Source: Zea mays (Eukaryota; Streptophyta; Magnoliopsida; Poales; Poaceae). From it: DNA of 64,000 bases. This document shows, piece by piece, positions 32,323 through 44,080 of the stretch; position 1 is the stretch's first letter, and each line of letters starts with the position of its first letter. Both the position numbers and the translations under genes were made by a program. The DNA is taken from contig NC_050098.1 in NCBI RefSeq assembly GCF_902167145.1, forward strand, positions 116,722,207 to 116,786,206. The letters run 5' to 3'. The notes below the pieces were generated by a model. That model was not told where the DNA came from. It did no database searches and saw only the letters and a list, made by a program, of their open reading frames with translations.

Positions 32323-34651
32323 ATGGATCCTAAGGGAAAGGGGATGGTGGTCAATGATAAGGAGAAGGAGACCATCTTCAACGAGCCGAGGGACGACAAA
32401 GCTACTGACTCCGGCTCGAGTCAAAAGAAGAAGGAAGGAAAGAAGAAAAGGCGCATCAAGAAGATCGTCTACTACGACGACAACGACTACGAGAAAAAGA
32501 AGACGGTTAACTCTAATTTTTCTTTCGATTACTCTCATATTCCTCAAAGTACTAATGCTCATTTACTCTCCATTCCACTTGGTAAACCTCCTCACTTTGA
32601 TGGAGAGGACTACAGATTTTGGAGTCACAAAATGCGTAGTCACTTGTTCTCTCTCCATCCAAGCATATGGGAGATAGTAGAGAGTGGAATGCAATTTGAT
32701 AGTACTGATAGTCCCATATTTATCAATGAGCAAATTCACAAAAATGCACAAGCTACTACTATTCTTCTAGCATCATTGTGCAGGGATGAATACCATAAGG
32801 TGAGCGGCTTGGATAACGCCAAGCAGATCTGGGACACCCTCAAGATCTCGCATGAGGGGAACGACGTCACCATGCTCACCAAGATGGAGTTGGTGGAGGG
32901 CGAACTTGGGAGATTCGCAATGATCAGGGGCGAGGAGCCAACCCAAACATACAACCGGCTCAAGACCCTCGTCAACAAAATAAGGAGCTATGGAAGCACA
33001 CGATGGACGGACCACGACGTCGTCCGCCTAATGCTAAGGCCTTTCACTGTCCTTGATCCACATCTTGTAAACAATATTCGTGAGAATCCTAGGTACACCA
33101 AGATGACACCCGAGGAAATACTTGGGAAGTTTGTAAGCGGGTGGATGATGATCAAGGAGGCAAGATACGTTGATGATGCATTGAATGGCCCAATCCACGA
33201 GCCTCAAACCGTTGCTCTCAAAGCAACGAGGAGCAAGGAGGTACTACCTAGCAAGGTGGCACAAGTTGAGGCGGCGGGGCTCAATGAGGAAGAGATGGCT
33301 CTCATCATCAAGCGTTTCAAGACGGCACTAAGGGGTCGCAAGGAGCATCCCAACAAGAGCAAGATGAAGGGGAAGCGCTCATGCTTCAAATGTGGTAAGA
33401 TTGGTCATTTTATCGCTAATTGTCCCGATAATGATAGTGACCAGGAACAAGAGAAGAAGAGGGAAAAGAAGAAGGCCTACAAGAAGGCTAAGGGCGAGGC
33501 ACACCTTGGCAAGGAGTGGGACTCGGATTGTTCGTCATCTGACTCCAACAACGAAGGACTCACCGCCTCGGCCTTCAACAAATCGTCCCTCTTCCCCAAC
33601 GAGCATCACACCTGCCTCATGGCAAAGGAGAAGAAGGTAAACACTCGAAAGACTACTTATGCTTCTTCTAGTGATGATGATTCTAGCGATGATGAAATAG
33701 ATTATGCTAGTTTGTTCAAAGGCTTAGAAAGAACTAAGATTGATAAAATTAATGAATTAATCGATGCCTTGAATGATAAGAATAGATTGTTAGAAAAGCA
33801 AGAGGATCTTTTGTATGAAGAACATGATAAATTTGTAGAGGCACAAAAATCTCTTGCTTTAGAAGTTAAAAGGAATGAAATGCTTTCTTGTGAACTATCT
33901 ACTTGCCATGAGACCATTTCTAGTTTAAAAAGTGTTAATAATGATTTAAATGCTAAACTAGAAGTAGCAAATAGATCTAACTCTTGTGTAGAACATGTTG
34001 TAATTTGCAGTAGGTGTAAAGATTTTAATGTTGATGCTTGTAGTGAACACCTAGTCTCTATTACAAAGTTAAATGATGAAGTGGCTAGTCTTAATGCCCA
34101 ACTTAAGACTAGCAAGAATGAATTTGACAAACTAAAATTTGCAAGGGATGCCTACACTATGGGTAGACACCCCTCAATTAAGGATGGGCTTGGCTTCAAG
34201 AGGGAAGCCAAGAACTTAACAAGTCATAAGGCTCCCATTCCCGCCAAGGAGAAAGGGAAGGCTCCTATGACTAATAATAGTGAAAAGAATCATGCTTTCA
34301 TTTATGGTGATAAGAGATATTCTAGAAATGTTCATAGGAGTTGTAATGATTCAAATGCCATGTTTGCTTCAAGTTCTTCCTATGTGCATGGTAGAGATAT
34401 GCCTAGGAGAAATGTCATTCATCATATGCCTAGGAGAAATGTTGCTAATATTCCTAGGAAATTAATGAACCTTCTACAATTTATCATGCTTGCAATGCTT
34501 CCTTTGCCATTTGTAGAAAGGATAAGAAGGTGATTGCTAGGAAATTAGGGGCAAAATGCAAGGGAGATAAAACTTGCATTTGGGTCCCTAAGACCATTGT
34601 TACTAACCTTGTAGGACCCAACAAGAGTTGGGTACCTAAGACCCAAGCCTA
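32323..34651 (+). pseudogene. Gag of Sirevirus A (frameshifted near its end)
   Basis: ATG at 32323 opens MDPKGKGMVV. There is a Lys-rich N-terminal region, then the gag domain (GKPPHFDGEDYRFWSHKMRS near residue 90), a CCHC knuckle (CFKCGKIGHFIANC), an acidic Ser/Asp region and a long coiled-coil. Compared with element D, a small indel near 34450 shifts the frame, giving a premature end at 34533. The proper C-terminus (CIWVPKTIVTNLVGPN) continues in another frame to a TAA at about 34649. The Sirevirus gag is otherwise of normal length. Confidence 0.87.
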
Positions 34652-37600
34652 AATTGCCTTGCAGGTTTATGCATCCGGGGGATCAAGCTGGATTATCGAC
34701 AGCGGATGCACAAACCACATGACAGGGGAGAAGAAGATGTTCACCTCCTACGTCAAGAACAAGGATTCCCAAGACTCAATCATATTCGGTGACGGAAATC
34801 AAGGCAAGGTCAAAGGACTAGGGAAGATTGCCATTTCATCCGAGCACTCTATTTCTAATGTGTTTTTAGTTGAGTCGCTTGGATATAACTTATTGTCTGT
34901 GAGTCAGCTTTGTAATATGGGATATAACTGCTTATTCACAAATGTAGATGTGTCCGTCTTTAGAAGGAGTGATGGTTCATTAGCTTTTAAGGGTGTATTA
35001 GACGGCAAACTCTACTTAGTTGATTTTGCAAAAGAGGAGGCCGGTCTAGATGCATGCTTAATTGCTAAGACTAGCATGGGCTGGTTGTGGCATCGCCGCT
35101 TAGCACATGTGGGGATGAAGAACCTTCACAAACTTCTAAAGGGAGAACACGTGATAGGTCTAACAAACGTAACCTTCGAAAAAGATAGACCGTGTGCAGC
35201 TTGTCAAGCAGGTAAAAAGGTGGGAAGCTCTCATCATACCAAAAATGTGATGACACATCAAGACCTTTGGAGTTGCTTCATATGGACCTCTTCGGACCCG
35301 TCGCCTATCTAAGCATAGGAGGAAGTAAGTATGGTCTTGTTATAGTTGATGATTTTTCCCGCTTCACTTGGGTATTCTTTTTGCAGGATAAATCTGAAAC
35401 CCAAGGGACCCTCAAGCGCTTCCTAAGGAGAGCTCAAAATGAGTTTGAACTCAAGGTGAAGAAGATAAGGAGCGACAACGGGTCCGAGTTCAAGAATCTT
35501 CAAGTGGAGGAGTACCTTGAGGAGGAAGGAATCAAGCACGAGTTCTCCGCTCCCTACACACCACAACAAAATGGTGTGGTAGAGAGGAAGAACAGGACAC
35601 TCATTGACATGGCAAGGACGATGCTTGGAGAGTTCAAGACGCCCGAGCGGTTTTGGTCGGAAGCCGTGAACACGGCTTGCCACGCCATAAACCGGGTGTA
35701 CCTTCATCTCCTCCTCAAGAAGACTTCGTATGAGCTTCTAACCGGTAACAAACCCAATGTGTCTTACTTTCGTGTATTTGGGAGCGAATGTTATATTCTA
35801 GTGAAGAAAGGTAGAAATTCTAAGTTTGCTCCCAAAACTGTAGAAGGGTTTTTGTTAGGTTATGACTAAAATACAAAGGTGTATAGGGTCTTCAACAAAT
35901 CATCGGGTTTGGTTGAAGTCTCTAGCTACGTTGTATTTGATGAGACTAATGGCTCTCCAAGAGAGCAAGTTGTTGATCTTGATGATGTAGATGAAGAAGA
36001 TATTCCAACGGCCGCAATACGCACCATGGCGATTGGAGAAGTGCGGCCACAGGAAAAAAAGGAGCAAGATCAACCTTCTTCCTCAACAATGGTGCATCCC
36101 CCAACTCAAGACGATGAACAGGTTCATCAAGAGGAGGCATGTGATCAAGGGGGAGCACAAGATGATCATGTAATGGAGGAAGAAGCACAACCGGCACCTC
36201 CAACTCAAGTTCGAGCGACGATTCAAAGGAATCATCCCGTCGACCAAATTTTGGGTGATATTAGCAAGGGAGTAACTACTCGCTCTAGATTAGTTAATTT
36301 TTGTGAGCATTACTCTTTTGTCTCTTCTATTGAGCCTTTCAGGGTAGAAGAGGCCTTGCTAGATCCGGACTGGGTGTTGGCCATGCAACAAGAGCTCAAC
36401 AACTTCAAGAGAAATGAAGTTTGGACACTGGTGCCTCGTCCCAAGCAAAACGTTGTGGGAACCAAGTGGGTGTTCCGCAACAAACAAGACGAGCACGGGG
36501 TGGTGACAAGGAACAAGGCACGACTTGTGGCAAAAGGTTATGCCCAAGTCGCAGGTTTGGACTTTGAGGAGACTTTTGCTCCTGTGGCTAGGCTAGAGTC
36601 AATTCGCATATTGTTAGCCTATGCTGCTCACCATTCTTTCAGGTTGTTCCAAATGGATGTGAAGAGCGCTTTCCTCAACGGACCAATCAAGGAGGAGGTG
36701 TACGTGGAGCAACCCCCTGGCTTCGAGGATGAACGGTACCCCGACCACGTGTGTAAGCTCTCTAAGGCGCTCTATGGACTTAAGCAAGCCCCAAGAGCAT
36801 GGTATGAATGCCTTAGAGACTTTTTAATTGCTAATGCTTTCAAGGTTGGGAAAGCTGATCCAACTTTATTCATTAAGACTTGTGATGGTGATCTTTTTGT
36901 GTGCCAAATTTATGTCGATGACATAATATTTGGTTCTACTTACCAAAAGTCTTGTGAAGAATTTAGCAGGGTGATGACTCAGAAATTCGAGATGTCGATG
37001 ATGGGCGAGTTGAACTACTTCCTTGGGTTCCAAGTGAAGCAACTCAAGGATGGCACCTTCATCTCACAAACGAAGTATACACAAGACTTGCTCAAGAGGT
37101 TTGGGATGAAGGACGCCAAGCCCGCAAAGACTCCAATGGGAACCGACGGACACGTCGACCTCAACAAAGGAGGTAAGTCCGTTGATCAAAAGGCATACCG
37201 GTCTATGATAGGGTCTTTACTTTATTTATGTGCTAGTAGACCGGATATTATGCTTAGTGTATGCATGTGTGCTAGATTTCAATCCGATCCAAGGGAGTGT
37301 CACTTAGTGGCCGTGAAGCGAATTCTTAGATATTTAGTCGCTACGCCTTGCTTCGGGATCTGGTATCCAAAGGGGTCTACCTTTGACTTGATTGGATATT
37401 CAGACTCTGATTATGCTGGATGTAAGATCGATAGGAAAAGTACATCGGGGACGTGCCAATTCTTAAGAAGGTCCCTGGTGTCATGGAGCTCTAAGAAACA
37501 AACTTCCGTTGCCCTATCCACCGCTGAGGCCGAGTATGTTGCCGCAGGACAGTGTTGCGTGCAACTACTTTGGATGAGGCAAACCCTCAGGGACTTTGGC

Positions 37601-37864
37601 TACAATCTGAGCAAAGTCCCACTCCTATGTGATAATGAGAGTGCTATCCGCATGGCGGACAATCCTGTTGAACACAGTCACACAAAGCACATAGATATCC
37701 GGCATCACTTTTTGAGAGACCACCAGCAAAAGGGAGATATCGAAGTCTTTTATGTTAGCACCGAGAACCAGCTAGCCGATATCTTTACCAAGCCTCTAGA
37801 TGAGTCGACCTTTTGCAGGCTGCGTAGTGAGCTAAATGTCTTAGATTCGCGGAACTTGGATTGA
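34652..37864 (+). pseudogene. Pol of Sirevirus A (frameshift and stop)
   Basis: It follows the gag TAA in the same frame as the gag C-terminus and begins at QVYASGGSSW. Protease ([13 protein letters not shown]), integrase, RT ([10 protein letters not shown]) and RNase H ([17 protein letters not shown]) are all present. Lesions: a one-base deletion near 35247 (GTGATGACACATC, where D reads TGATGACCACATC), and TCA changed to TAA at 35867-35869. It ends at 37864. It cannot give an intact polyprotein. Confidence 0.9.
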
Positions 37865-38641
37865 TTTATAACATACATGTGTTTTTATGCCTTGATCATG
37901 TTCCTTAAGCATTTTGTTGTTTTTTGGTGTTCAAGTTGTACAAACACTCCCCGGACCTCAAAAGTCCATGTGTGAGTGATGCACATATTTAGGGGGAGAT
38001 GTGCTACAACTTGACCCTTTGAGACTAACCATGTGCTTGAGTTTTCTTAATTTAGTCTCAAAGGAGGATTGAAAGGGACAAGGTGGACTTGGACCATGCA
38101 AGACTTCCACTGCACTCCGATGAAAGAGTAACTAACTCCAAGTTCATCTCCATGCTCTTATTGCCTTTTTAACTCTTAATTGAAGATTTTGGTGAGGCAA
38201 TGGGGTTCCAGGGCCAAAAATGATCCCGTTTTGGTGCTTGATGCCAAAGGGGAGAAATTAAGGGCCAAAGCAACAAATGGATCAGCTACCACTTGAGAAT
38301 TTTGAAAATAGTAGAATAGAACTTTTGGTTTGTCAAAAATCTCTTATTGTCTCTTTTGTCAAAAGTTGGCCTCTTGTGGGGAGAATGGTTGATTATGGGA
38401 AAAAGGGGGAGTTTTTGAAATCTTTGATCAATTTCTCTTTGAACAACTCTCTTTATGTCTCAACAACTTAGAGATAGGAAATTGAGTTTGATTTGCAAAA
38501 ACAAAACCAAGTGGTGGCAAAGGATGATCCAAATATGCCAAATTTGAATCAAAACGAATTCTTGTTTTCATTTGCATTGATGTTGCAATTCTTTTAGTTG
38601 CTTTTTGTTGTGTTGGCATTAATCACCAAAAAGGGGGAGAT
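37865..38641 (+). other. Post-pol spacer and polypurine tract of Sirevirus A
   Basis: No gene. G-rich repeats TTAGGGGGAGATG (about 37990), AAAGGGGAGAAAT (about 38247) and AAAAAGGGGGAG (about 38399) precede the true PPT AAAAAGGGGGAGAT at 38628-38641. Confidence 0.7.
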
Positions 38642-38736
38642 TGAAAGGGAAATGTACCCTTGGGACATTTCTATAAGATTTTGGTGATTAAGTGCTCCAC
38701 ACAAATGCTTTGAGTAATATTTGTACCAAAGACTTA
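38642..38736 (+). repeat. 3' LTR of Sirevirus A, first part
   Basis: The first 95 bases match the start of the 5' LTR at 31008. The match then breaks at the ACTTA target of element C and resumes at 48039. Confidence 0.93.
38732..38736. repeat. TSD ACTTA, left copy, of Sirevirus C
   Basis: ACTTA is present here and at 48034-48038, on either side of element C. Confidence 0.92.
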
Positions 38737-40028
38737 TGAAAGTCGCCTAGAGGGGGGTGAATAGGGCGAATCTGAAATTTACAAACTTAATCACAACTAC
38801 AAGCCGGGTTAGCGTTAGAAATATAATCGAGTCCGAGAGAGAGGGTACAAAACAAATCGCAGGCGAATAAAGAGTGTGACACACGGATTTGTTTTACCGA
38901 GGTTCGGTTCTTGCAAACCTACTCCCCGTTGAGGTGGTCACAAAGACCGGGTCTCTTTCAACCCTTTCCCTCTCTCAAACGGTCCCTCGGACCGAGTGAG
39001 CTTCTCTTCTCAAATCAATTGGGAATCAAACTTCCCGCAAGGACCACCACACAATTGGTGTCTCTTGCCTTGCTTACAAATGAGATGATCGCAAGAAAGA
39101 ATGAAAGAAGGAAGCAATCCAAGCGCAAGAGCTCAAAAGAACACAACAAATCTCTCTCACTAATCACTAATGCTTTGTGTGGAATTGGGAGAGGATTTGA
39201 TCACTTGGGTGTGTCTAGAATTGAATGCTAGAGCTCTTGTAAGTAGTTAGAAAGTGGAAAACTTGGATGACTTTAATGTGGGGTGGTTGGGGGTATTTAT
39301 AGCCCCAACCACCAAACTAGCCGTTTGGTGGAGGCTGCTGTCGCATGGCGCACCGGACAGTCCGGTGCGCCACCGGACAGTGTCCGGTGCGCCAGCCACG
39401 TCACCAGCCGCTGGGTTCCGACCGTTGGAGCTCTGACTTGTGGGCCCACCTAGCTGTCCGGTGGTGCACCGGACAAGTCCTGTAGACTGTCCGGTGTGCC
39501 ACCCGCGCGTGCACTGCTCCTCTACGCGTGCAGGCGCGCATTTAATGCGTTGCAGTCGACCATTGGCGCGAAGTAGCCGTTGCCCCGCTGGCTCACCGGA
39601 AAGTCCGGTGTGCACCGGACATGTCCGGTGAATTATAGCGGAGCGGATTCCCGAAGCTGGCGAGTTCAGAGTCGCTGTCCTCGGGGGCACCAGACACTGT
39701 CCGGTGGTGCACCGGATAGTCCGGTGAATTATAGCGAAGCGCCTCTGAAAATTCCCAAAGGTGAAGAGTTCACCTTGGAGTCCCCTGGTGCACCGGACAC
39801 TGTCCGGTGGCACACCGGACAGTCTGGTGCGCCAGACCAGGGCACACTTCGGTTGTCCCTTGCTCTTTTTGTTGAACCCATTTCTTGGTCTTTTTATTGG
39901 CTTAGTGTGAACCTTTGGCACCTGTATAACTTATAGACTAGAGCAAACTAGTTAGTCCAATTATTTGTGTTGGGCAATTCAACCACCAAAATCAATTAGG
40001 AAAATAGGTGTAAGCCTAATTCCCTTTC
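38737..40028 (-). repeat. 3' LTR of Sirevirus C
   Basis: 1292 bp. It contains palindrome units at about 39350-39835 and a TATAAATA (minus strand) near 39296-39303. Confidence 0.94.
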
Positions 40029-40827
40029 AATCTCCCCCTTTTTGGTGATTGATGCCAACACAAACCAAAGCAAGTATAGAAGTACATAATTGAACTAGTT
40101 TGCATAATGTAAGTGCAAAGGTTACTTAGAATTGAGCCAATATAAATACTTATAAGATACGCATGGATTGTTTCTTTATTTTTAACATTTTGGACCACGC
40201 TTGCACCACATGTTTTGTTTTTGCAAATTCTTTTCAAAGTTCTTTTGCAAATAGTCAAGGGTAAATGAATAAGACTTTGCGAAGCATTTTCAAGATTTGA
40301 AATTTTCTCCCCCTATTTCAAATGTTTTTCCTTTGACTTAAACAAAACTCCCTCCCAATGAAATCCTCCTCTTAGTGTTCAAGAGAGTTTTAAGATATCA
40401 ATTTTGAAAATACTATTTTCTCCCCCTTTTGAACACAATGAGATACCAATTTGAAAATCATACCAATTGAAAAATTCTTTTTAAAATTAGTGGTGGTGCG
40501 GTCCTTTTGCTTTGGGCTAATACTTTCTCCCCCTTTGGCATAAATCGCCAAAAACAGATACTTGAGTGAGATATAAGCCCTTTCCTAACTATTTTCTCCC
40601 CTTTGGCAAATAAATCATGAGTGAAGATTATACCAAAGCCGGAGAGATGCTCGGAGCGACGACAAAGGATGAGTTACGGAGTGGAAGCCTTTGACTTCGC
40701 CGAAGACTCCAATTCCCTTTCAATATACCTATGACTTGGTTTGACATAGACTTGAAAACACATTGGTCATAGCATATATAAAAGAGACATGATCGAAGGT
40801 ATACTTATGAGCTATGTGTGCAAAACA
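40029..40827 (-). other. Post-pol spacer of Sirevirus C
   Basis: No gene. On the minus strand it carries the PPT next to the LTR and several more GGGGGAGAAA or GGGGAGAAAA motifs (plus-strand TTTCTCCCCC at about 40305, 40418, 40524 and 40590). Confidence 0.65.
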
Positions 40828-43800
40828 TTAAAAGAAATGCCTAGAATCAAGAATATTTAGCTCATGCCTAAGTTTGTTAAAAGTTTGTTCATCAAATGGC
40901 TTGGTAAAGATATCGGCTAATTGATCTTTAGTGTTAATATATGCAATCTCGATATCTCCCTTTTGTTGGTGATCCCTTAGAAAATGATACCGAATGGCTA
41001 TGTGTTTAGTGCGGCTATGCTCAACGGGATTATCCGCCATGCGGATTGCACTCTCATTATCACATAGAAGAGGAACTTTGGTTAATTTGTAACCATAGTC
41101 CCTAAGGGTTTGCCTCATCCAAAGTAATTGCGCGCAACAATGTCCTGCGGCAATGTACTCGGCTTCGGCGGTAGAAAGAGCTACGAAATTTTGCTTCTTT
41201 GAAACCCAAGACACCAAGGATCTTCCCAAGAACTGGCAAGTCCCCGATGTGCTCTTTCTATTAATTTTACACCCCGCCCAATCGGCATCCGAATAACCAA
41301 TTAAGTCAAAAGTGGATCCCCTAGGATACCAAAGCCCAAACTTAGGAGTATAAACTAAATATCTCAAGATTCGGTTTACGGCCGTAAGGTGAGCTTCCTT
41401 AGGGTCGGCTTGGAATCTTGCACACATGCATACAGAGAGCATAATATCCGGTCGAGATGCACATAAATAGAGTAAAGAACCTATCATCGACCGGTATACC
41501 TTTTGATCGACGGATTTACCTCCCGTGTCGAGGTCGAGATGCCCATTGGTTCCCATGGGTGTCTTGATGGGTTTGTCATCCTTCATCCCAAACTTGCTTA
41601 GAATATCTTGAGTATACTTTGTTTGGCTAATGAAGGTGCCCTCTTGGAGTTGCTTCACTTGAAATCCCAAGAAGTACTTCAACTCCCCCATCATAGACAT
41701 CTTGAATTTTTGTGTCATGATCCTACTAAATTCTTCACAAGTAGATTCGTTAGTAGACCCAAATATAATATCATCAACATAAATTTGGCATACGAACAAA
41801 TCATTGTCAAGAGTTTTAGTAAATAAAGTAGGATCGGCCTTTTCGACTTTGAATCCATTAGTGATAAGAAAATCTCTTAGGCATTCATACCATGTTGTTG
41901 GGGCTTGCTTGAGCCCATAAAGCGCCTTAGAGAGTTTATAAACGTGATTAGGGTACTCACTATCTTCAAAGTCAGGAGGTTGCTCAACATAGACCTCTTC
42001 CTTGATTGGTCCATTGAGGAAGGAACTCTTCACGTCCATTTGATAAAGCTTGAAGCCATGGTAAGTAGCATAGGCCAATAATATGCGAATTGACTCAAGC
42101 CTAGCTACGGGTGCATAGGTTTCACCGAAATCCAAACCTTCGACTTGGGAGTATCCTTTGGCCACAAGTCGGGCTTTGTTCCTTGTCACCACACCATGCT
42201 CATCTTGCTTGTTGCGGAAAACCCACTTGGTTCCTACAACATTTTGATTAGGACGTGGAACCAAATGCCATACCTCGTTCCTAGTGAAGTTGTTGAGCTC
42301 CTCTTGCATCGCCACTACCCAATCCGAATCTTGAAGTGATTCCTCTACCCTATGTGGCTCAATAGAGGAAACAAAAGAGTAATGCTCACAAAAATGTGCA
42401 ACACGAGATCTAGTGGTTACCCCCTTATGAATGTCGCCGAGGATGGTGTCGACGGGGTGATCTCGTTGGATTGCTTGGTGGACTCTTGCGTGTGGTGGCC
42501 TTGGTTCTTCATCCTCCTTGTCTTGATCATTTGCGTCTCCCCCTTGATCATTGCCGTTATCTTGAGGTGGCTCATCTTCTTGATCTTCGCCTTCATCAAC
42601 TTGAGCCTCATCCTCATTTTGAGTTGGTGGAGATGCTTGCGTGGAGGAGGATGGTTGATCTTGTGCATTTGGAGGCTCTTCGGATTCCTGAGGACACACA
42701 TCCCCAATGGACATGTTCCTTAGCGCGATGCACGGAGCCTCTTCATTACCTATCTCATCAAGATCAACTTGCTCTACTTGAGAGCCGTTAGTCTCATCAA
42801 ACACAACGTCACAAGAAACTTCAACTTGTCCAGAGGACTTGTTAAAGACTCTATATGCCCTTGTGTTTGAATCATATCCTAGTAAAAAGCCTTCTACAGT
42901 CTTAGGAGCAAATTTAGATTTTCTACCTCTTTTAATAAGAATAAAGCATTTGCTACCAAAGACTCTAAAATATGAAATATTGGGCTTTTTACCGGTTAGG
43001 AGTTCATATGATGTCTTCTTGAGGATTCGGTGAAGATATAACCGGTTGATGGCGTAGCAGGCGGTGTTAACCGCCTCGGCCCAAAACCGATTCGAAGTCT
43101 TGTATTCATCAAGCATGGTTCTTGCCATGTCCAATAGTGTTCTATTCTTCCTCTCCACTACACCATTTTGTTGTGGGGTGTAGGGAGAAGAAAACTCATG
43201 CTTAATTCCCTCCTCCTCAAGGAAGCCTTCAATTTGAGAGTTCTTGAACTCCGTCCCGTTGTCGCTTCTAATCTTTTTTATCCTTAAGCCGAACTCATTT
43301 TGAGCCCATCTCAAGAATCCCTTTAAGGTCTCTTGGGTATGAGATTTTTCCTGCAAAAAGAATACCCAAGTGAAGCGAGAATAATCATCCACAATAACTA
43401 GACAGTACTTACTCCCGCCTATGCTTATGTAAGCGATCGGGCCGAATAGATCCATGTGTAGGAGCTCAAGTGGCCTGTCAGTCGTCATGATGTTCTTGTG
43501 TGGATGATGAGTTCCAACTTGCTTCCCTGCTTGGCATGCGCTACAAATCCTGTCTTTCTCAAAATGAACATTTGTTAATCCTAAAATGTGCTCTCCCTTT
43601 AGAAGCTTATGAAGATTCTTCATCCCAACATGGGCTAGTCGGCGGTGCCATAGCCATCCCATGTTAGTCTTAGCAATTAAGCAAGTGTCGAGTTCAGCTC
43701 TATCAAAATCTACCAAGTATAGCTGACCCTCTAACACTCCCTTAAATGCTATTGAATCATCACTTCTTCTAAAGACAGTGACACCTACATCAGTAAATAG

Positions 43801-44067
43801 ACAGTTGTAGCCCATTTGACATAATTGAGAAACAGAAAGCAAATTGTAATCTAAGGAATCTACAAGAAAAACATTGGAAATGGAATGGTCAGGGGATATA
43901 GCAATTTTACCCAATCCTTTGACCAAACCTTGGTTTCCATCCCCGAATGTGATAGCTCGTTGGGGATCTTGTTTTTTCTCGTAGGAGGAGAACATCTTCT
44001 TCTCCCCTGTCATATGGTTTGTGCACCCGCTGTCGATTATCCAACTTGAGCCCCCGAATGCATAAAC
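40828..44067 (-). CDS. Pol of Sirevirus C: protease, integrase, RT, RNase H (intact frame)
   Basis: A minus-strand frame open without a stop for about 1080 codons, starting directly after a TAG at 44068-44070. Motifs in order: protease [13 protein letters not shown]; integrase [12 protein letters not shown] and [14 protein letters not shown] ([30 protein letters not shown]); [12 protein letters not shown] near residue 760; RNase [18 protein letters not shown] and STAEAEYIA; end at ADIFTKPFD. All catalytic residues I can check are present. It lies one frame away from gag, so expression needs a recoding or RNA-processing event. Its first in-frame ATG is at 44013. Confidence 0.93.
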   Translation of the reverse strand, partial: VYAFGGSSWIIDSGCTNHMTGEKKMFSSYEKKQDPQRAITFGDGNQGLVKGLGKIAISPDHSISNVFLVDSLDYNLLSVSQLCQMGYNCLFTDVGVTVFRRSDDSIAFKGVLEGQLYLVDFDRAELDTCLIAKTNMGWLWHRRLAHVGMKNLHKLLKGEHILGLTNVHFEKDRICSACQAGKQVGTHHPHKNIMTTDRPLELLHMDLFGPIAYISIGGSKYCLVIVDDYSRFTWVFFLQEKSHTQETLKGFLRWAQNEFGLRIKKIRSDNGTEFKNSQIEGFLEEEGIKHEFSSPYTPQQNGVVERKNRTLLDMARTMLDEYKTSNRFWAEAVNTACYAINRLYLHRILKKTSYELLTGKKPNISYFRVFGSKCFILIKRGRKSKFAPKTVEGFLLGYDSNTRAYRVFNKSSGQVEVSCDVVFDETNGSQVEQVDLDEIGNEEAPCIALRNMSIGDVCPQESEEPPNAQDQPSSSTQASPPTQNEDEAQVDEGEDQEDEPPQDNGNDQGGDANDQDKEDEEPRPPHARVHQAIQRDHPVDTILGDIHKGVTTRSRVAHFCEHYSFVSSIEPHRVEESLQDSDWVVAMQEELNNFTRNEVWHLVPRPNQNVVGTKWVFRNKQDEHGVVTRNKARLVAKGYSQVEGLDFGETYAPVARLESIRILLAYATYHGFKLYQMDVKSSFLNGPIKEEVYVEQPPDFEDSEYPNHVYKLSKALYGLKQAPTTWYECLRDFLITNGFKVEKADPTLFTKTLDNDLFVCQIYVDDIIFGSTNESTCEEFSRIMTQKFKMSMMGELKYFLGFQVKQLQEGTFISQTKYTQDILSKFGMKDDKPIKTPMGTNGHLDLDTGGKSVDQKVYRSMIGSLLYLCASRPDIMLSVCMCARFQADPKEAHLTAVNRILRYLVYTPKFGLWYPRGSTFDLIGYSDADWAGCKINRKSTSGTCQFLGRSLVSWVSKKQNFVALSTAEAEYIAAGHCCAQLLWMRQTLRDYGYKLTKVPLLCDNESAIRMADNPVEHSRTKHIAIRYHFLRDHQQKGDIEIAYINTKDQLADIFTKPFDEQTFNKLRHELNILDSRHFF

Positions 44068-44080
44068 CTACAACACAAGT